A stretch of 64,000 nt of DNA. Origin: Heterocephalus glaber. Taxonomy: Eukaryota; Chordata; Mammalia; Rodentia; Bathyergidae. The DNA lies in assembly GCF_000247695.1 (NCBI RefSeq), contig NW_004624734.1, forward strand, positions 7,318,895 to 7,382,894, in the 5' to 3' direction. Shown one piece after another: positions 12,808 through 24,756 of the stretch; the first letter of the stretch is position 1; each line of letters starts with the position of its first letter. The notes beneath the pieces were generated by a model, which worked only from the letters and a program-made list of their open reading frames with translations, ran no database searches and was not told where the DNA came from. Position numbers and translations under genes: made by a program.

Positions 12808-12891
12808 GTCGCGTGTGCTGGCACACACCTGTAATCCCAGCACTCTGGGAAGCTGAGGCAAATTCAGTCCTAGCCTGGGCAGCTGAGCAAC
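12808..12891 (+). repeat. B1-ID dimer, first part (split by later insertions)
   Basis: B1 head through CTAGCCTGGGCAGCTGAGCAAC. It continues at 13294-13350 (CAAAAACCTGTCTCAAAATC, then the start of the ID unit) and at 13919-13978. Confidence 0.75.
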
Positions 12892-13293
12892 TGTTAGGCT
12901 TGTGTCTAGATGTCCCCCCAAAGCCTCATGCGCTCACAGGTGGGGAGCCTCATTTTTCAGAGGTGCCTGGATCTAGTGTGTGATGCTGGGACTGATTCAC
13001 GGTGCAGTGCTAGCCTCAAGGGCACTAGGATTAAGGGTGTGAGTGCTGCCTGCCTAGTAGCCTGGATAAGATGTAAGGGACAGAAGGAGCTGTGGCCTAC
13101 CTTTGTTGCTTTGCTACCTTCTGCCTGCCATGAACTGTTTCTCCTCTGCAATGTCTGTCTGCCCTGCCACCTTGCCTTGGAGCCAGCCCATTATGGACTG
13201 AGCCCTCTACAAACTGTGAGCTAAATAACCTCTCCTCCTTTAACTTTGGTTGTCAGGTATTTTTGTCTCAGGAATGAGAAAGTAACTAAGACA
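12892..13293 (+). mobile_element. Solo LTR, ERVL-MaLR type (MST/ORR1-like)
   Basis: 402 bases beginning TGTTAGG and ending AAGACA (TG...CA), flanked by the 5-bp duplication gcaac (12887-12891 and 13294-13298). The 3' part (GTGAGCTAAATAACCTCTCC ... GTAACTAAGACA) is the MaLR LTR end, with a degenerate poly(A) signal. No internal viral genes. Confidence 0.75.
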
Positions 13294-13350
13294 GCAACTT
13301 CGCAAAAACCTGTCTCAAAATCTTTAAAAAAAAAATTGAAAGGGCTGGGG

Positions 13351-13906
13351 ATCAGCTGTTCCTCTAGGTATCTTCCTGAATGAGTTAAAGACAGTGATCC
13401 ATGCACACCCATGTTTATAGCAGCACAATTCATAATAGCTAAATCTCTCATAACAGCTTCTATACCCATCAACAGATGAATGGATAAAGAAAATGTGGTA
13501 TTTGCACACAGTGGAGTACTACTCTGCCATAATGAAAGATAAACTTGATTCATCTGTAGGAAAATGGATGCACCTGGAGACCATAGTGCTAAACAAAATA
13601 AATCAGACATAGAAGATTATATATTGTATAGTTTCTCTTAACTGAGAAAACCCAATGGGTAAATAATTTAAAGAGCAAAATAAAAGATAGATAACAGGAA
13701 ATGAAGATAGATCTTTTGCAAATGGGAAGGAGACCAGGAGATAGAGGAGAGGAGGGAGGAGAGAGAAGGGGAATTGAGAATTCAGATGTGCTGCGTGCGT
13801 GGACCAGGGACGAAGGTGATCATTATGCACTGGAAACATGTATAATAAATGTTTTATAAAAGTTTTTTTTTTAAAGAAAGAAATCAGACACACATACAAA
13901 AATCAA
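13351..13906 (+). mobile_element. LINE-1, 5'-truncated (ORF2 end and 3' UTR)
   Basis: The 13400-13620 part matches the conserved end of L1 ORF2 (TTTATAGCAGCACAATTCAT, GATGAATGGATAAAGAAAAT). It then has a purine-rich 3' UTR and an AATAAA near 13850. It is bounded by the perfect 12-bp duplication aaagggctgggg at 13339-13350 and 13907-13918. The reading frame is broken. Confidence 0.85.
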
Positions 13907-13978
13907 AAAGGGCTGGGGTGTGGCTCAGTGTGAAGGCCCCTGGGCTCAACCCCCAGTACTGCAAAACAAAACAAAAAA
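13907..13978 (+). repeat. ID unit, remainder of the split dimer
   Basis: GGGCTGGGGTGTGGCTCAGTGTGAAGG... CAACCCCCAGTACTGCAAAAC, completing the B1-ID element whose first parts are at 12808-12891 and 13294-13350. Confidence 0.75.
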
Positions 13979-14689
13979 TAGAAAGAGGCAGGACGCACAC
14001 CTGGTGCCAAGATGGCAGATGCCCTTGGCCTTAGGAGCACTGCCATGGCGTCTCCGGCTCCGGCTCTGTCTTTGAATCCTGGGCGGGTGTGACGGGCCAG
14101 AAACTGAGCAGCAGCCACAGGGTGGGACTGCGGCCAGACAGGGCTCGCTTGGAGACCAGGGCGCTGCTCGAGCTGGCTCCGGATGTGTCAGGACAGTGGT
14201 GTCTCTCCTTTCCTTCCTCGAGGAGGTGAAATACAACCCCGTAATAACACTGTGTCCCTGATTTGCCCTGGACAAAAGTCAAACCTGGGATCTGATACAT
14301 CTGAGATCAGCGTTCACATCTAATTGGACTTCACGGGCTGGCTGATTTCACATCCTCTGTTATTGTTGGTGCCGACAGAAGAAATGAATCTTTCAGGAGA
14401 TCCAAGAAGAAATGAGTCTGTGACTCCTGGGAACTGAATACCCACCTATTTTACTTACTACAAAGGCGGCCTCTGTCCCACCCTTGAAACTTTGCAACAA
14501 CAACAAAGTCAGACCCTGGGCCACCTTTTCACCAACAGACCTCATTTGCAGACCACCTGCTCCTCCTTCTCAATCTGAAAAACTCCTACTCACATGCCGA
14601 GACCCAGTCCAGAGGTGCCCATCTCTGAGACTCCCCAGTCAGTTAGCCGGGGCTATGTCCTGGTGACCAAAGATTGGATATGGTCAGCC
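13979..14689. other. Intergenic DNA, nothing recognised
   Basis: Unique sequence. Open frames at 13946-14300 are on the minus strand and run partly through the ID unit. Confidence 0.4.
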
Positions 14690-14850
14690 CACTCCTAGCG
14701 CTCTACTTGACCTCCCCTGGTCCCTCTATGCCATGCCAACAATCCAAGGGCAGGAAAGTAATACCCTGTTCTCCTCTTCGTACAGTCCCCAGCACCCAGC
14801 AAGCACCTCCAGGATGTTTGCTGACTGAATAAATGATTGATTACCACATT
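14690..14850 (+). repeat. LINE-2/MIR 3' end
   Basis: GTCCCCAGCACCCAGCAAGC...GTTTGCTGACTGAATAAATG resembles the shared L2/MIR tail. Confidence 0.55.
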
Positions 14851-15431
14851 CAGTTTTTCTTCTGATTGTAAATTAAAACAATTGTAGGGCCCTAAAAGTA
14901 GCATGAGGCTTGGGTGCCCACCGTGCTGTACGGAGAGGAGGTCTTTCATTAAGGAACCCTCTACCCTGCAAAGCAGGGACCTCCTGTCTAAGCCCCACAC
15001 CCCCAGGGCCGCACCACTGAATGTTACTTTCGGTAATTAGCAAGGCTTTAGGGCAAAGAAGCCAACAAGGACAGCACACACTTTCAGGGGAGCTTTCACG
15101 AAAAATCCAAGCGGCTTTTCCCCCTGCTCCAAATGGTGGGGAGGGCACAGAATGCACACTTTGTCCACTGGGCTGCAGGGTGGTGGCGACCCTGTCTTCT
15201 CCTCTTGCGGAGCGGGGCTGGTTCCTCAAGAAGCAGCAGGCCCTGAGGCTGCAGCCCTCGTCTGCCCTGGGTCAAAGCCACAGCTAATTCTTCCCAGAGG
15301 CAGCAGTTTTGACATTGCAGTAGTTGGTTTTCCAGGGAGACAGAACCAACAGGACGTGTTTGTGCATGTACGTGAGGCCTCACACGTGTAAGCACAGCCA
15401 TGAGCAAGGACACATTTTCTTTTCTTCTTTT

Positions 15432-15597
15432 CCTTTCTTTTTTTTTGGTTTTTTTCATACAGGGTCTCGCCATGTAGTTCAGAATGGTCTTGGACTCACT
15501 ATGTAGACCAGGCTGGCCTTGAACTTGCTGTGATCCCCCTGCCTCAGCCTCCTGAGGGCTGGGATTACAGGTGTGTGCCACCAAGCCCGACTCTAGG
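15432..15597 (-). repeat. B1 SINE
   Basis: T-rich tail, GGGTCTCGCCATGTAGTTCA, duplicated block, GGGATTACAGGTGTGTGCCA. Confidence 0.9.
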
Positions 15598-16182
15598 GGA
15601 CACTGTGTATACACGTGTCATTAGGCAATCTGTCATTGTGCACATGTCAAACAGTAATTTACGCCCTGTCCCAGGTACAGGTCAGTCCCTCTGTACGGCC
15701 ACTTGATAGAGCCGAGCGATGAAGCACACAGCAGATGGACAAGCCTGCTGCCTGCGAAACACGGCAGACTCTTTCACAGCTTGTTTTTAATAAGGAAAAG
15801 GAGCACAGTCTAAAATGATGTCTAAAAGTCTAGTATGGTAAATAAAGAAACCAGTAACGTATGGCTTACTAGTATCAAGCATTACTCACTGTGCCTAATT
15901 GTACATGCCATTTGATATGACAGCAGCGGGGTAGGGGTGACCACCAGTGTGGCCAGACGCCAGGCACAGTGGGCTGCCGTATGATGTCACAGCGTCACTA
16001 GGCAGCAGTAATTGCAGCTCCCTTACTATCTTGCAGGACCACCGCCACATGAGTGAGTGTCTTTAGTGCCCTATTGTGGCCACCTCTGTGGCCTGAAGTC
16101 TCAGGGTGCCAGATTCGTGAATAATAAGGATGAGGACACAGCATTATGTTTTTATTTGACAGAAATTGCCATAAACATTTTT
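15598..16182. other. Intergenic DNA, nothing recognised
   Basis: Unique sequence with no convincing frame. Confidence 0.4.
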
Positions 16183-16263
16183 TTTTTGGTACTGGGGGTC
16201 AAACTCAGGTCCTTGCACTTGTGGGGCAGGCAGCGGAACCACTGAGCTAAATCCCCAGCCCCA
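16183..16263 (-). mobile_element. ID-type SINE, young
   Basis: Reverse complement of the unit ending GGTACC-like then A(n). Flanked by the perfect 14-bp duplication ccataaacattttt (16169-16182, 16264-16277). Confidence 0.9.
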
Positions 16264-16457
16264 CCATAAACATTTTTAATTGATTCAGAATATCGAGGCA
16301 GCCACAAAAAGATGCCCAGGAATTCCAGAAGTGCTTTAGAAAGTGGCAAGAGGACAGCATAAGTGTGTCCAAAGCGAGGGGAGCATTCTGAGGGGGAATC
16401 CATGGCAATGTGACTTTGACTATAATATTTTTAATTTAAACCTTCGCTGTAGTTTTT

Positions 16458-16556
16458 TTGTGTACGGGGGGGTTTTTTGGTACCGGGGAGATCAAACTCC
16501 AGACCTTGCGCTTGCGAGGCAGGTGGTGGCACCATTGAGCTAAATCCCTGGCCCGA
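16458..16556 (-). mobile_element. ID-type SINE, young
   Basis: GGTACCGGGGAGATCAAACT...GAGCTAAATCCCTGGCCC on the plus strand. 15-bp duplication ttcgctgtagttttt at 16443-16457 and 16557-16571. Confidence 0.9.
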
Positions 16557-16571
16557 TTCGCTGTAGTTTTT

Positions 16572-17187
16572 GATCACACTGCATATGGGTCTGCATGTGT
16601 ATGCATCTCTGTATGTAACAGAAAAAGAGGGCGACTTTTTTCGATGTGTGATTTTATTACTGTAAATATACAGTAACAGTTTAAAAACTAGCCAGAGTAT
16701 ACAAATGATGACACATGTGAGTCTGCACCCCATCCTCCAAAGCAAAGCACTGCCCCACACTGAGGAGGAAAGGGCGTGCGTGTGCCCATGGATGGAGGGT
16801 GATTTCAAGGAACTAGATAAACATTGTTGCGGAGGTTTTTTGAGTCCAAAATCCCACAGGGAGGCCACAGGCATTGGACCCAGAAAGAGCTAATGCTCCA
16901 GAGCAGGTCCTCAGACTGTCTGCTGCAGAATTCCCTCTTGTTTGGGGGCATCTGTCTTTGTCCTACTTGGACCTTCCACTGATTGGGCGTGGCCCACCCA
17001 TTGTAGACATGGCCGCTGCTTTATCCCAATTCCAGTGACAGAAGTGTTTAGTTCATCTCCAAAGAAAACACCTTAGCAGAAAGACCCAGAGGAATGCTTG
17101 GTTAATATCTGGGTGCTGTGACCCAGCCAAGGTGACAATATTAAGTTAGTCATCAAAAGGTCTGAAAAATGTGTTCTATTCTCAGAT
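16572..17187. other. Intergenic DNA, nothing recognised
   Basis: Unique sequence, no gene or repeat family identified. Confidence 0.4.
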
Positions 17188-17210
17188 GTTTCTCTCTCTC
17201 TCTCTCTCTG
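17188..17210. repeat. (TC)n microsatellite
   Basis: Uninterrupted CT dinucleotides. Confidence 0.9.
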
Positions 17211-17368
17211 AAAGATCAAGGTGAGCGAGATGCATCAGCTAAACATTTCCACCAGCCAGGCACAAGGTTTTTGCCTCCCTGCCTTCCTCCTGACACTTCA
17301 CACTGCCCAACTTTCCAGTTTGTATGTGTTCTGTGCCAGTTCAATGGGCACAAACCAGCACTTCCTTT

Positions 17369-17445
17369 GCTGGGCATGGTGGCACATGCCTATAATCTCA
17401 ACACTCAGGAGCCTGAGGCAGGAGGATCACCAAAAGTTTGTGGCC
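17369..17445 (+). repeat. B1 SINE, 3' truncated
   Basis: GCTGGGCATGGTGGCACATG ... GAGGCAGGAGGATCACC. Confidence 0.8.
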
Positions 17446-17629
17446 ACAGGACCACTGGGCCCACTGGCTGCCGTTATCCAGATGTCTGTAGCGATGATGG
17501 TCATCCCCAGAAAGGCACTAATAATATCTCAATAAACGCACATACCACTGGTCCTCCCTGTTTACCAGCCGGGGGCTCAGCTCCACGTGCACACCTGTTC
17601 TCAGCTCCCAGTGACAGAAGTTCAAAACA

Positions 17630-17710
17630 AGCCAGGTGTGTGGTGGCACCGTGCAAAGGGCCTGGGTTCAATCCCCAGAAATGCCAAAAAAAAATCCCCC
17701 AAAAAAACCT
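17630..17710 (+). repeat. ID-type SINE fragment
   Basis: AAAGGGCCTGGGTTCAATCC then an A-rich tail. The 5' part is degraded. Confidence 0.5.
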
Positions 17711-17959
17711 GAGTCCAAATGTCCAGTATATTATGGCATGGATCTGTATCCATCCCAGCCTCATGCCCTGGCCGTCGGACCTGAGCTGACCGAGTCCCCT
17801 CTTCTGCACTGTCGTCGGGGCTGGATGGCCCAAGACCCAGGGCCCTTGGGAGGCTCTGAGAAACAATACACGGTAAAGTGGATAAAATATTAGACTGAGG
17901 AAATGATAACAGAGCGTACAGCGCCTAGAATTGAGCGAGTGGTAATAAACATTAACTTA

Positions 17960-18097
17960 TTTTTTGAACTTCTTATTTTGTTGAGAAAATGTCTCAGGCT
18001 GTAGCCCAGGCTAGCCTCAAACTCAGGATGACCCTCCTGCCTCAGCCTCCCGAGTGCCGGGATTATAGGTGTGCACCACTACTCTTGGCCTAGATTT
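17960..18097 (-). repeat. B1 SINE
   Basis: GAAAATGTCTCAGGCTGTAG through GGGATTATAGGTGTGCACCA. Confidence 0.85.
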
Positions 18098-18539
18098 TTG
18101 TTTTGTTTTTATTCGTATGTGTTTGCAGTACATAAGTTTAAGCCTTATTGCTCCCAAATCGGCTTCGTAGTGACGAAAATTCTGCACTTTGGCAATATAG
18201 TATCTGCTACCACCGACCCCTGAATCACTGGCAGAGAACCTGATCGCGATCCTCTGCCCTCTCTCCGGGTCTTGATAAAATGAGTCTGTCCCCAGCTCTA
18301 CTCCCCACCTTGGCCCATTCTGCAAAGTCTCCTTGCAAATATGACGGACGGCCTGTGACTGCTGAGGTGGCCATGGGTTTCTTTGCAAGGCTTCTTTGAT
18401 CTCATCTTTGTCTCCAAGAAAGGGGAGCCGAGGTGACTGATCCTCAGAGAAAATGCTGGGATCCCCGTGAGAGGTAGCAACCTTCCAGCGGACGCCACCA
18501 CAGTGCAGTTCTCTCTTCAACACTGTGCTCCTGGCTGGC

Positions 18540-18873
18540 CAAAAAATCCCAGCTGAGATGTTTCCCAGAGGCCGTGTGTTAAGGGCTTGGTTCCCACCAG
18601 AGGGCGCTGTTGGAAGTGGGTCCTGAGGCATGTCCTTGGGCACTCTATCTGGCCCCTGGCCTCTTCTCCTCTGGCTCTGTCTGCTTCCTGGCTGCCATGA
18701 CGTGAGCAGTTTGTTCCGTCACGCCCTGCCTGCAGTGTTGTTTCTGCCTCACCACAGGCGTAAAGCAATAGAGCCTGCTGACCGTGGAAACCGGAGCCAA
18801 ACAAACCTTTCCCTTTCAGCTGATTTTTTTGGGTATTTTGTCACAGCAACAGAGAGCTAAGAATTATTCCATC
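18540..18873 (+). mobile_element. LTR remnant, MaLR-like
   Basis: CCTGGCTGCCATGACGTGAG ... GGAGCCAAACAAACCTTTCC ... TGTCACAGCAACAGAGAGCTAAG follows the rodent MaLR-type LTR pattern. The 5' limit is approximate and no viral genes are present. Confidence 0.6.
18594..18609 (+). promoter_or_regulatory. Consensus CTCF site within an LTR
   Basis: CCACCAGAGGGCGCTG is a near-perfect CTCF core, forward orientation, in the 5' half of the LTR remnant. Confidence 0.6.
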
Positions 18874-21050
18874 TCAAACTGGTTCTCTGTTAACAAATAG
18901 GGCAGGAAGAAATGGGGGATGCCGAACCCTTAGGGAAACACTGCGTTTACCTCAGTGAGGTCTCAGTAGCATGTAAGAGCTCCCCAGTCTGTCGAGGCCA
19001 CGCTACACACTTCAAGGGCTGATGATGAAATTGGGGGCTCTCCTGCAAGGATCCTGAAGGCCAGGTGAGCCAGGGTGACTGCCGACAGTGGCCCTCGGGC
19101 TGAATCCAGCCGGATATCAATCTGGAATTACCTTGCCTCACCCCACATTCCATAAACTCCAGTGAACCATCCAAGATGGTGCCAGGAAGATATGTGCAAG
19201 TGTTTTTCAGCCTTGGCGGATGAGGGCCCTGTCTTTTGTACAACTGGGTTCCAGACCTGACCACCCCCCATGACTGCATGATCATCTGCATTTTTGTCAC
19301 CTCCCTGGTCCCCAAGTCTGCCAGCAGGCTCTATGTGGTTGCTTACAGTGGTGAAAGGCTGGATGTAGGAGGAAGATGTGACGGGGACCCACAGAGATGC
19401 AACATGCCCGGTGCCTAGGCCCAGGTTCCCTTGTCTGTCCCTGTTTCCCTGATAGGAGCCCACTTTGGGCATAAGGAGGTCACCAGGGGCTTCAAGAGGC
19501 CTGGAGCAAGTGGCTGCATCCAAACCTGGTCCTCAAAGTTCTCCCGCTCCACAGTCAAAGTCCTGTGGAGCCGGTAGCCCAGAGCCCAGGCTGCTCAGTT
19601 CGGCCGCTTTCACCTTGAGGCGAGGCATTGCAGGGTTTTAACACTAATGTGCAAAGGGCTATGGAGTGAGTTGCTGTGCAGGCATGAGGCTGCCATGTGA
19701 TGTATGGTAGCAGACACTTTGGCTGCACTGCCTTACACCAGCACTGAGCTTTCCACACCCATGGTTCCCCAACACCGGGGCTCAGGATGCTGCCAGGGCT
19801 TCTCCAAGCCACCAGCTCCTCTGCAGACTGAAATTGCAATGCTCTGCTGGGGCTGCTTGGCTGGAAGTCTTTGCTTAGGTGGATTTTTTCCATTTCAAGT
19901 AGTGTAGCACTGTAGAAACTTGATGATCAAAAGGAGAGCTGGGGGGAGGCGGGAAAATAATGTTGGGAGTCAGACAGTGGCCAAGTCCTTGGTGAGCAGA
20001 TTCATCCACTCGGGTCCTGACAGGTGAGCCTCCCAGGGTCCGGAGCCTTGCTGCGTGGATATTGGTTTGGGACTCTGATGTAGCTGCAGAGGGGCATGGG
20101 TGGAATATATAGCACTGGGTAAGTGTTTGAGCCTGTGAGCACCAAGATGCAACAAATCTGAGGTTACCAGAAAGGGAAGACACAACAGGAATGAATCCCA
20201 GGAAAGGGACTTTCTTCAGTGGCATTTCACACTTGCTACCCAGAGGGCATTAAGGGCGCTTCCTTCAGATGATCCCCTTAGACTCTGCACACCACCCAGA
20301 AGGAGTCTGCTGGGCTGACAGGTAGAGGTAATGGCATGAGATTCACTAGCATCAGTAGGAATCAAAAAGCTGAACCCCTGATCAAATACTAGTGTTGAAA
20401 TCCTGATTTGCAGGTCAATCCCCTTGCCCATAATAATCTGTCCCGTGAGTGTGTGCTGTGGTGTAAGAAAGAGTTTGGCTGCTATCTCTCAATTACCCAG
20501 GGACACCGGGGAAAGAGTCTGAGATTAAAACTGAATAAGCATTCTCTAGTTTCCTAGGCTCTGGGCCTGTATCAGGTTAGAACGCAAGAAATTAGTTCAA
20601 CTTAACTTTTGACAGAAATGCCTTTACCACGTGCCACTGAAATAATGAGGTTCTTCGCTTGCATGGCACCATTAGATGCCACCTTATGCCACTTATTACC
20701 TTCATCAGGATGCCTCATCATAAGAAAGATGTGCCACATAGGGATCAGGAATAACTTTCTCTCTGGGCACGTTGGTATGTTTCCTTTGCTAGATGAGCAT
20801 TACACAATCCATCTGATTTCTCTTTATTTTTGCTTTGGCTGACTGCAAGTCCAACGTTAAAGTATCTATTTAACTCTGGTAACTATCCTAGTCTAGATTT
20901 GGGGGTATCATTTTTCCATTTACTTCAATATTTTTTCTCCTTCTGAGCTAATTTTAACCGTCCTATTGTATCTGAGTCTCATATATATTGTATCCGTTAA
21001 GAGGATTTCTTTTTGCTTGCAACTGACAGAAATCTAGTTCAATTAATGCA
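18874..21050. other. Intergenic DNA, nothing recognised
   Basis: About 2.2 kb with no SINE. GC-moderate to about 20450, then AT-rich. No frame has a recognisable domain. Confidence 0.4.
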
Positions 21051-21065
21051 AGAAATAAAAGCAGG

Positions 21066-21150
21066 GGCCAGGGATTTAGCTCAGTGGCACTGTGCCTGCC
21101 TCACAAGTGAAGGTCCTGAGTTCGAGCCCTGGTACCAGGAAAAAAAATTT
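21066..21150 (+). mobile_element. ID-type SINE, young
   Basis: CAGGGATTTAGCTCAGTGGC ... GAGCCCTGGTACCAGGA. 15-bp duplication agaaataaaagcagg at 21051-21065 and 21151-21165. Confidence 0.9.
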
Positions 21151-21165
21151 AGAAATAAAAGCAGG

Positions 21166-22379
21166 CAGAAGAATCTTATTGGCTCTTATGACTAAAAAGT
21201 TGGAAACTCCAGGGTTTATTCAATCAAAAAGCCTTGAATAGGGGCAGATGCAGGGGCTGCAAGAGTCCATGAGAAAGAATTCCCATGACAGAAGCTGTAA
21301 TAATATGAACAACAAACTAAATAGTACAGCATTGAAATATATCCCCAAATATAAGACATGTTACACAAATCCTCTTTATATAAATAAATGATTAAATTAA
21401 AAAGTAAAGAAATGGGGACAAGAAACAAATCTTCCTTACAAAAGAATTTCAAACAATATATGTAAATACTCTCTTTCCTGAGGGGCCCCTACCTGAAGGT
21501 GGCCTAGATGTAGCAACCCGCTTCCCAGGAGCAGAGAATGGGAAGCTGAGGAGAGCAGCTTCACAGAGGGGAGACCCGGGACCTTAACCAAACCACGAAG
21601 GTCAGTGTCCCCAGGGCAGTCACATTGATGTCACAAGCGTCCTGCAGGTGACAGGAACACTTCACTTCCTGGTAACTTCTCAAAAAGTCCACAACCACAG
21701 TCTCATCACTCATCAGACAGTCCTGAGCTGGGGAATATTCTACAGGATTCCTGGCCCATGTTCCTTGTGACCATGCAGGTCATGCAGAACAAGGAAAGGC
21801 TGAGTGACAGGCACAGACCCAGGCCCCTGGGGAGCCACGGCCACCTGCACACAATATGGTGCCCTGCATGGGAAAGTGCACACGGGCAGAAAAACTGCTG
21901 AAGTCCAGACAAAGTCTGTCGCATAGGGAATGGTGACGTGCCAATGTTGGCTTCTTGTCGGCCTAATGGACAGTGGCGATGTATATCAGCGGGCAGCAGG
22001 GTGACTGGGTGGGCAGTGGATGGGACTCTGGACGCTGCCTTAGTCTGCCCAGGCTGTCGCTGCAGAGTGTGAAAGCTATGTGGCTTCAAGGGCAGCGATT
22101 TAATTCTTCCAGCTCTGCGCCTGGGAACTGCGGGATCGGTGCCCATGTGCTCAGTCCTGCCAGGCACCTTCCTCTCAGTTACAGATGGTCATGCTCTCCT
22201 TGTATCTTCCCACTGCAGACAGCAGAGAGAGATCCTATGTCTCCTCTTTCCGGGGGGGGTCTGCCCTCATGACCTAGGAACCCCCAAGGGTCCCCTCTCC
22301 TGCCATCACTTGGGGATTAGGCTTCAGCACACAGCTTTGGGGCGGGGCGGGGGGGGACGACACAGCCTTTCGATCCACA
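21166..22379. other. Intergenic DNA, nothing recognised
   Basis: AT-rich to 21470, then GC-richer. It has a G-run near 22344. No supported gene. Confidence 0.4.
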
Positions 22380-22600
22380 GCAACTCTGTACATTTAAAAC
22401 TACAAGGGCCAAATAAAAACTAGGTGACGAAGTTGTAGACCTAAATCCCATCACACCAAAAGTCACACTGAATGTCAATCCTCCAGACATCCCAATAAAG
22501 AGAGAGAATGGTCAGAATGGATACAGGAGACCCAATTGTATTTTGTCTGAAAGAGATACACTTTAATTATAAAGACAGATGATCTGAAAGCAAATGAAGT
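22380..22600 (+). mobile_element. LINE-1 ORF2 fragment (endonuclease region)
   Basis: AATGTCAATCCTCCAGACAT, CCAATAAAGAGAGAGAATGG and GTCTGAAAGAGATACACTTT follow the L1 ORF2 5' pattern. The frame is interrupted. Confidence 0.6.
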
Positions 22601-23342
22601 ATAGATGACTGTATAATGAGGACACACATATATGGATATATACATATATAACATATTTTTGTCATTGTTTAGGCAAAATATTTTCATAACATACACGCTT
22701 CACCCCAGCTTGCTTTCCATTGTTCTTTTTCAATGCCTCCCTCAGGTGCCCTCTCCAGGCCCCAGGTATGGTGTTAATTCATTATTTTTATTATTAAGAA
22801 TTATCCATTATTATAATTACAAATGAATTATTACAAAATACTAACAGTTATCCATAATCTACTCAGTGTGGAACACCTACCCTCCCATTACTTCTGTGCT
22901 CACAATTCCCAGGTGTGGGCTTTGGGGAGAGGGTTGTTTGTGGCTGTCATAGGCTTTGTCAGGTTTCCTTCCCCCTTGCTAGTGGGCTGGCCCGCGCGCC
23001 ATAGCGGACTCAGACGCAGCACACAGACAGGGCTGTTTAACTGGTGCCAGTCACAGTGTAAGGCCCAAAGCCTGCAATCAATCTCTGCACTTCGGATCTG
23101 GACCCTGCTGGCTGATCCCTGCTATTGCACCCCAAAGATCTGGGAGCAGCCAGCCCAGTGGCAAAGCACAAACCTTGACTCCAAATCCCACCTACAAGAG
23201 CCACTGCTGTGGGTTTCACTTGAATGGTGTGTGTGGCTGTTCTGCAAACCAGACTCATGCAATCCGGCAGCAAGTCAATTCAATAAAGTGTATGAGCACC
23301 TACTACATCTGCTCCTGAGGCCTGCCTTCCCAATTGTAATGC

Positions 23343-23436
23343 TTTCTTTTTTTTCCTTGGTATCGGGGATCGAACTCGGGACCTTGCACCTTTGAGGCAG
23401 GTGCCAGAACCACTGAGCTAAATCTCTGGCCCAGAT
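23343..23436 (-). repeat. ID-type SINE
   Basis: TTGGTATCGGGGATCGAACT ... GAGCTAAATCTCTGGCCCAG on the plus strand. Confidence 0.85.
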
Positions 23437-23499
23437 TTTTTCTTTTTTAAAGTGATTTATGCTTGCAGTTCTAGCAATTTCCTATTATAATATTCCTCT

Positions 23500-23590
23500 A
23501 CATTTGGCAGGGAGGGTACTAGGGTTGGAATTCAGGGCTTTGTGCTTGCTAACCAAGTGCTACCAGTGAGTCACACCCTCAGCCCCAGCT
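23500..23590 (-). repeat. ID-type SINE (old copy)
   Basis: GGAATTCAGGGCTTTGTGCT ... GAGTCACACCCTCAGCCCC. Confidence 0.65.
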
Positions 23591-24756
23591 CCAAACATTT
23601 TCCATGAATATGGACTTTCATTAGGTGATAAAATGACCCCAATGAGTCAACAGCTGCAATATACATTTTGTGGTGGTTTCCTAAGAGGGTAAGATTTAAC
23701 TAATTCTCCAGGGCTGTCTTTTTTTATTTTTAAAATAAAAAGTGAGGAAGACCAAGAATGCCTTCCTGTTCACTCTAGAGTTTCTGGAACTTGCCTGTAA
23801 ATTCCTTGGTGCTCTGCCCATCAAAAGGTGGAGTCTATTGCCCTCCCCTGAACAAAGGTGGTTGTAGAGACTCTTGGAATTGACCCTTGCTGACTTCTAA
23901 GCAATGTCTAGTTATAGAAGGTGACAGAGATTCTCCCTGGTGCGCGTTCTCTCTCTCTCTCTGGTGAGCTTTAGAGCACTGAGCCACTTAGTCACTTGTC
24001 CCATTGCCGGACACAATACCCAACACCTACAAGTTGAAGGAGGAGAGGTTTCTGAGGCTCCCAGTTCTGGGAGTCCATGCAAGGTTGGCTGGCTCCGAGG
24101 CAGGAACATCACGGCAGAGAGGCCTGGCCAAGCAAATCTGCTCAGTTCCTGGTGTCTGGGAGGCAGTACCGGGGCCAGTGCCAGAGAAGAAAGAGCGAGG
24201 GACCACAGTCCTCAACACCACGTCTCCACGATCCATGCACACACACCCAGCTGTGTCCTCTGCTAATCTGCTGGGGGGTTCTTAACCCAGAAAAGTGGAC
24301 AGATCAGAATTAACAGTCACAGCCATGCGGGCGGCACCAGGCAAGAGACCCTGTCACTTCCACATGGGGACAGGGACACCAGAAGAGCCGCAGGTGTCCG
24401 ACGCAGATGCAGATGGAGCGGGCAGCTTCAGAGGTCCCAGCCTACCACTGCGTGTGTGAGAGATAGAGTGAAAACCTCACAGCCCAGCCTGGGAAACCAG
24501 CACCGTCAGTGAGCTGAAGCTGTTATTTCCAACCGCATGGTTCCAGGGTGCTAGGCAGCAGTAACGCGCTGGGACATTCTAGGGGAAGAGATAAATAGTA
24601 CAGCCACGCCTCCCGCCCCACACAATCCAGGGAGCCAGACTCGCAGTTTGACCACAGCCTGTTCGACTGTGGGTTGCAGGCGAGGTTGGCAGACAGCATC
24701 AGGGCAGGACTAACTCTGACTTCCAGACCTGAACACGGAAGACCCTCAGTGTTTGC
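23591..24756. other. Intergenic DNA, possibly an old LTR
   Basis: 23740-24010, with a (TC)n run at 23948-23961, loosely resembles a mammalian LTR, but I cannot assign a family. Nothing else is recognised. Confidence 0.25.

Noticed and set aside
12253..12921. 222-codon minus-strand open frame
   Set aside because: Its N-terminal end overlaps the B1 and LTR near 12810-12921 and its C-terminal end reads the reverse B1 at 12253-12290.
17169..17789. 206-codon plus-strand open frame
   Set aside because: Runs through a B1 and an ID fragment and starts beside a (TC)n tract. A chance frame.
18023..18643. 206-codon minus-strand open frame
   Set aside because: Starts inside an LTR remnant and ends in a B1. 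The middle has no recognisable domain.
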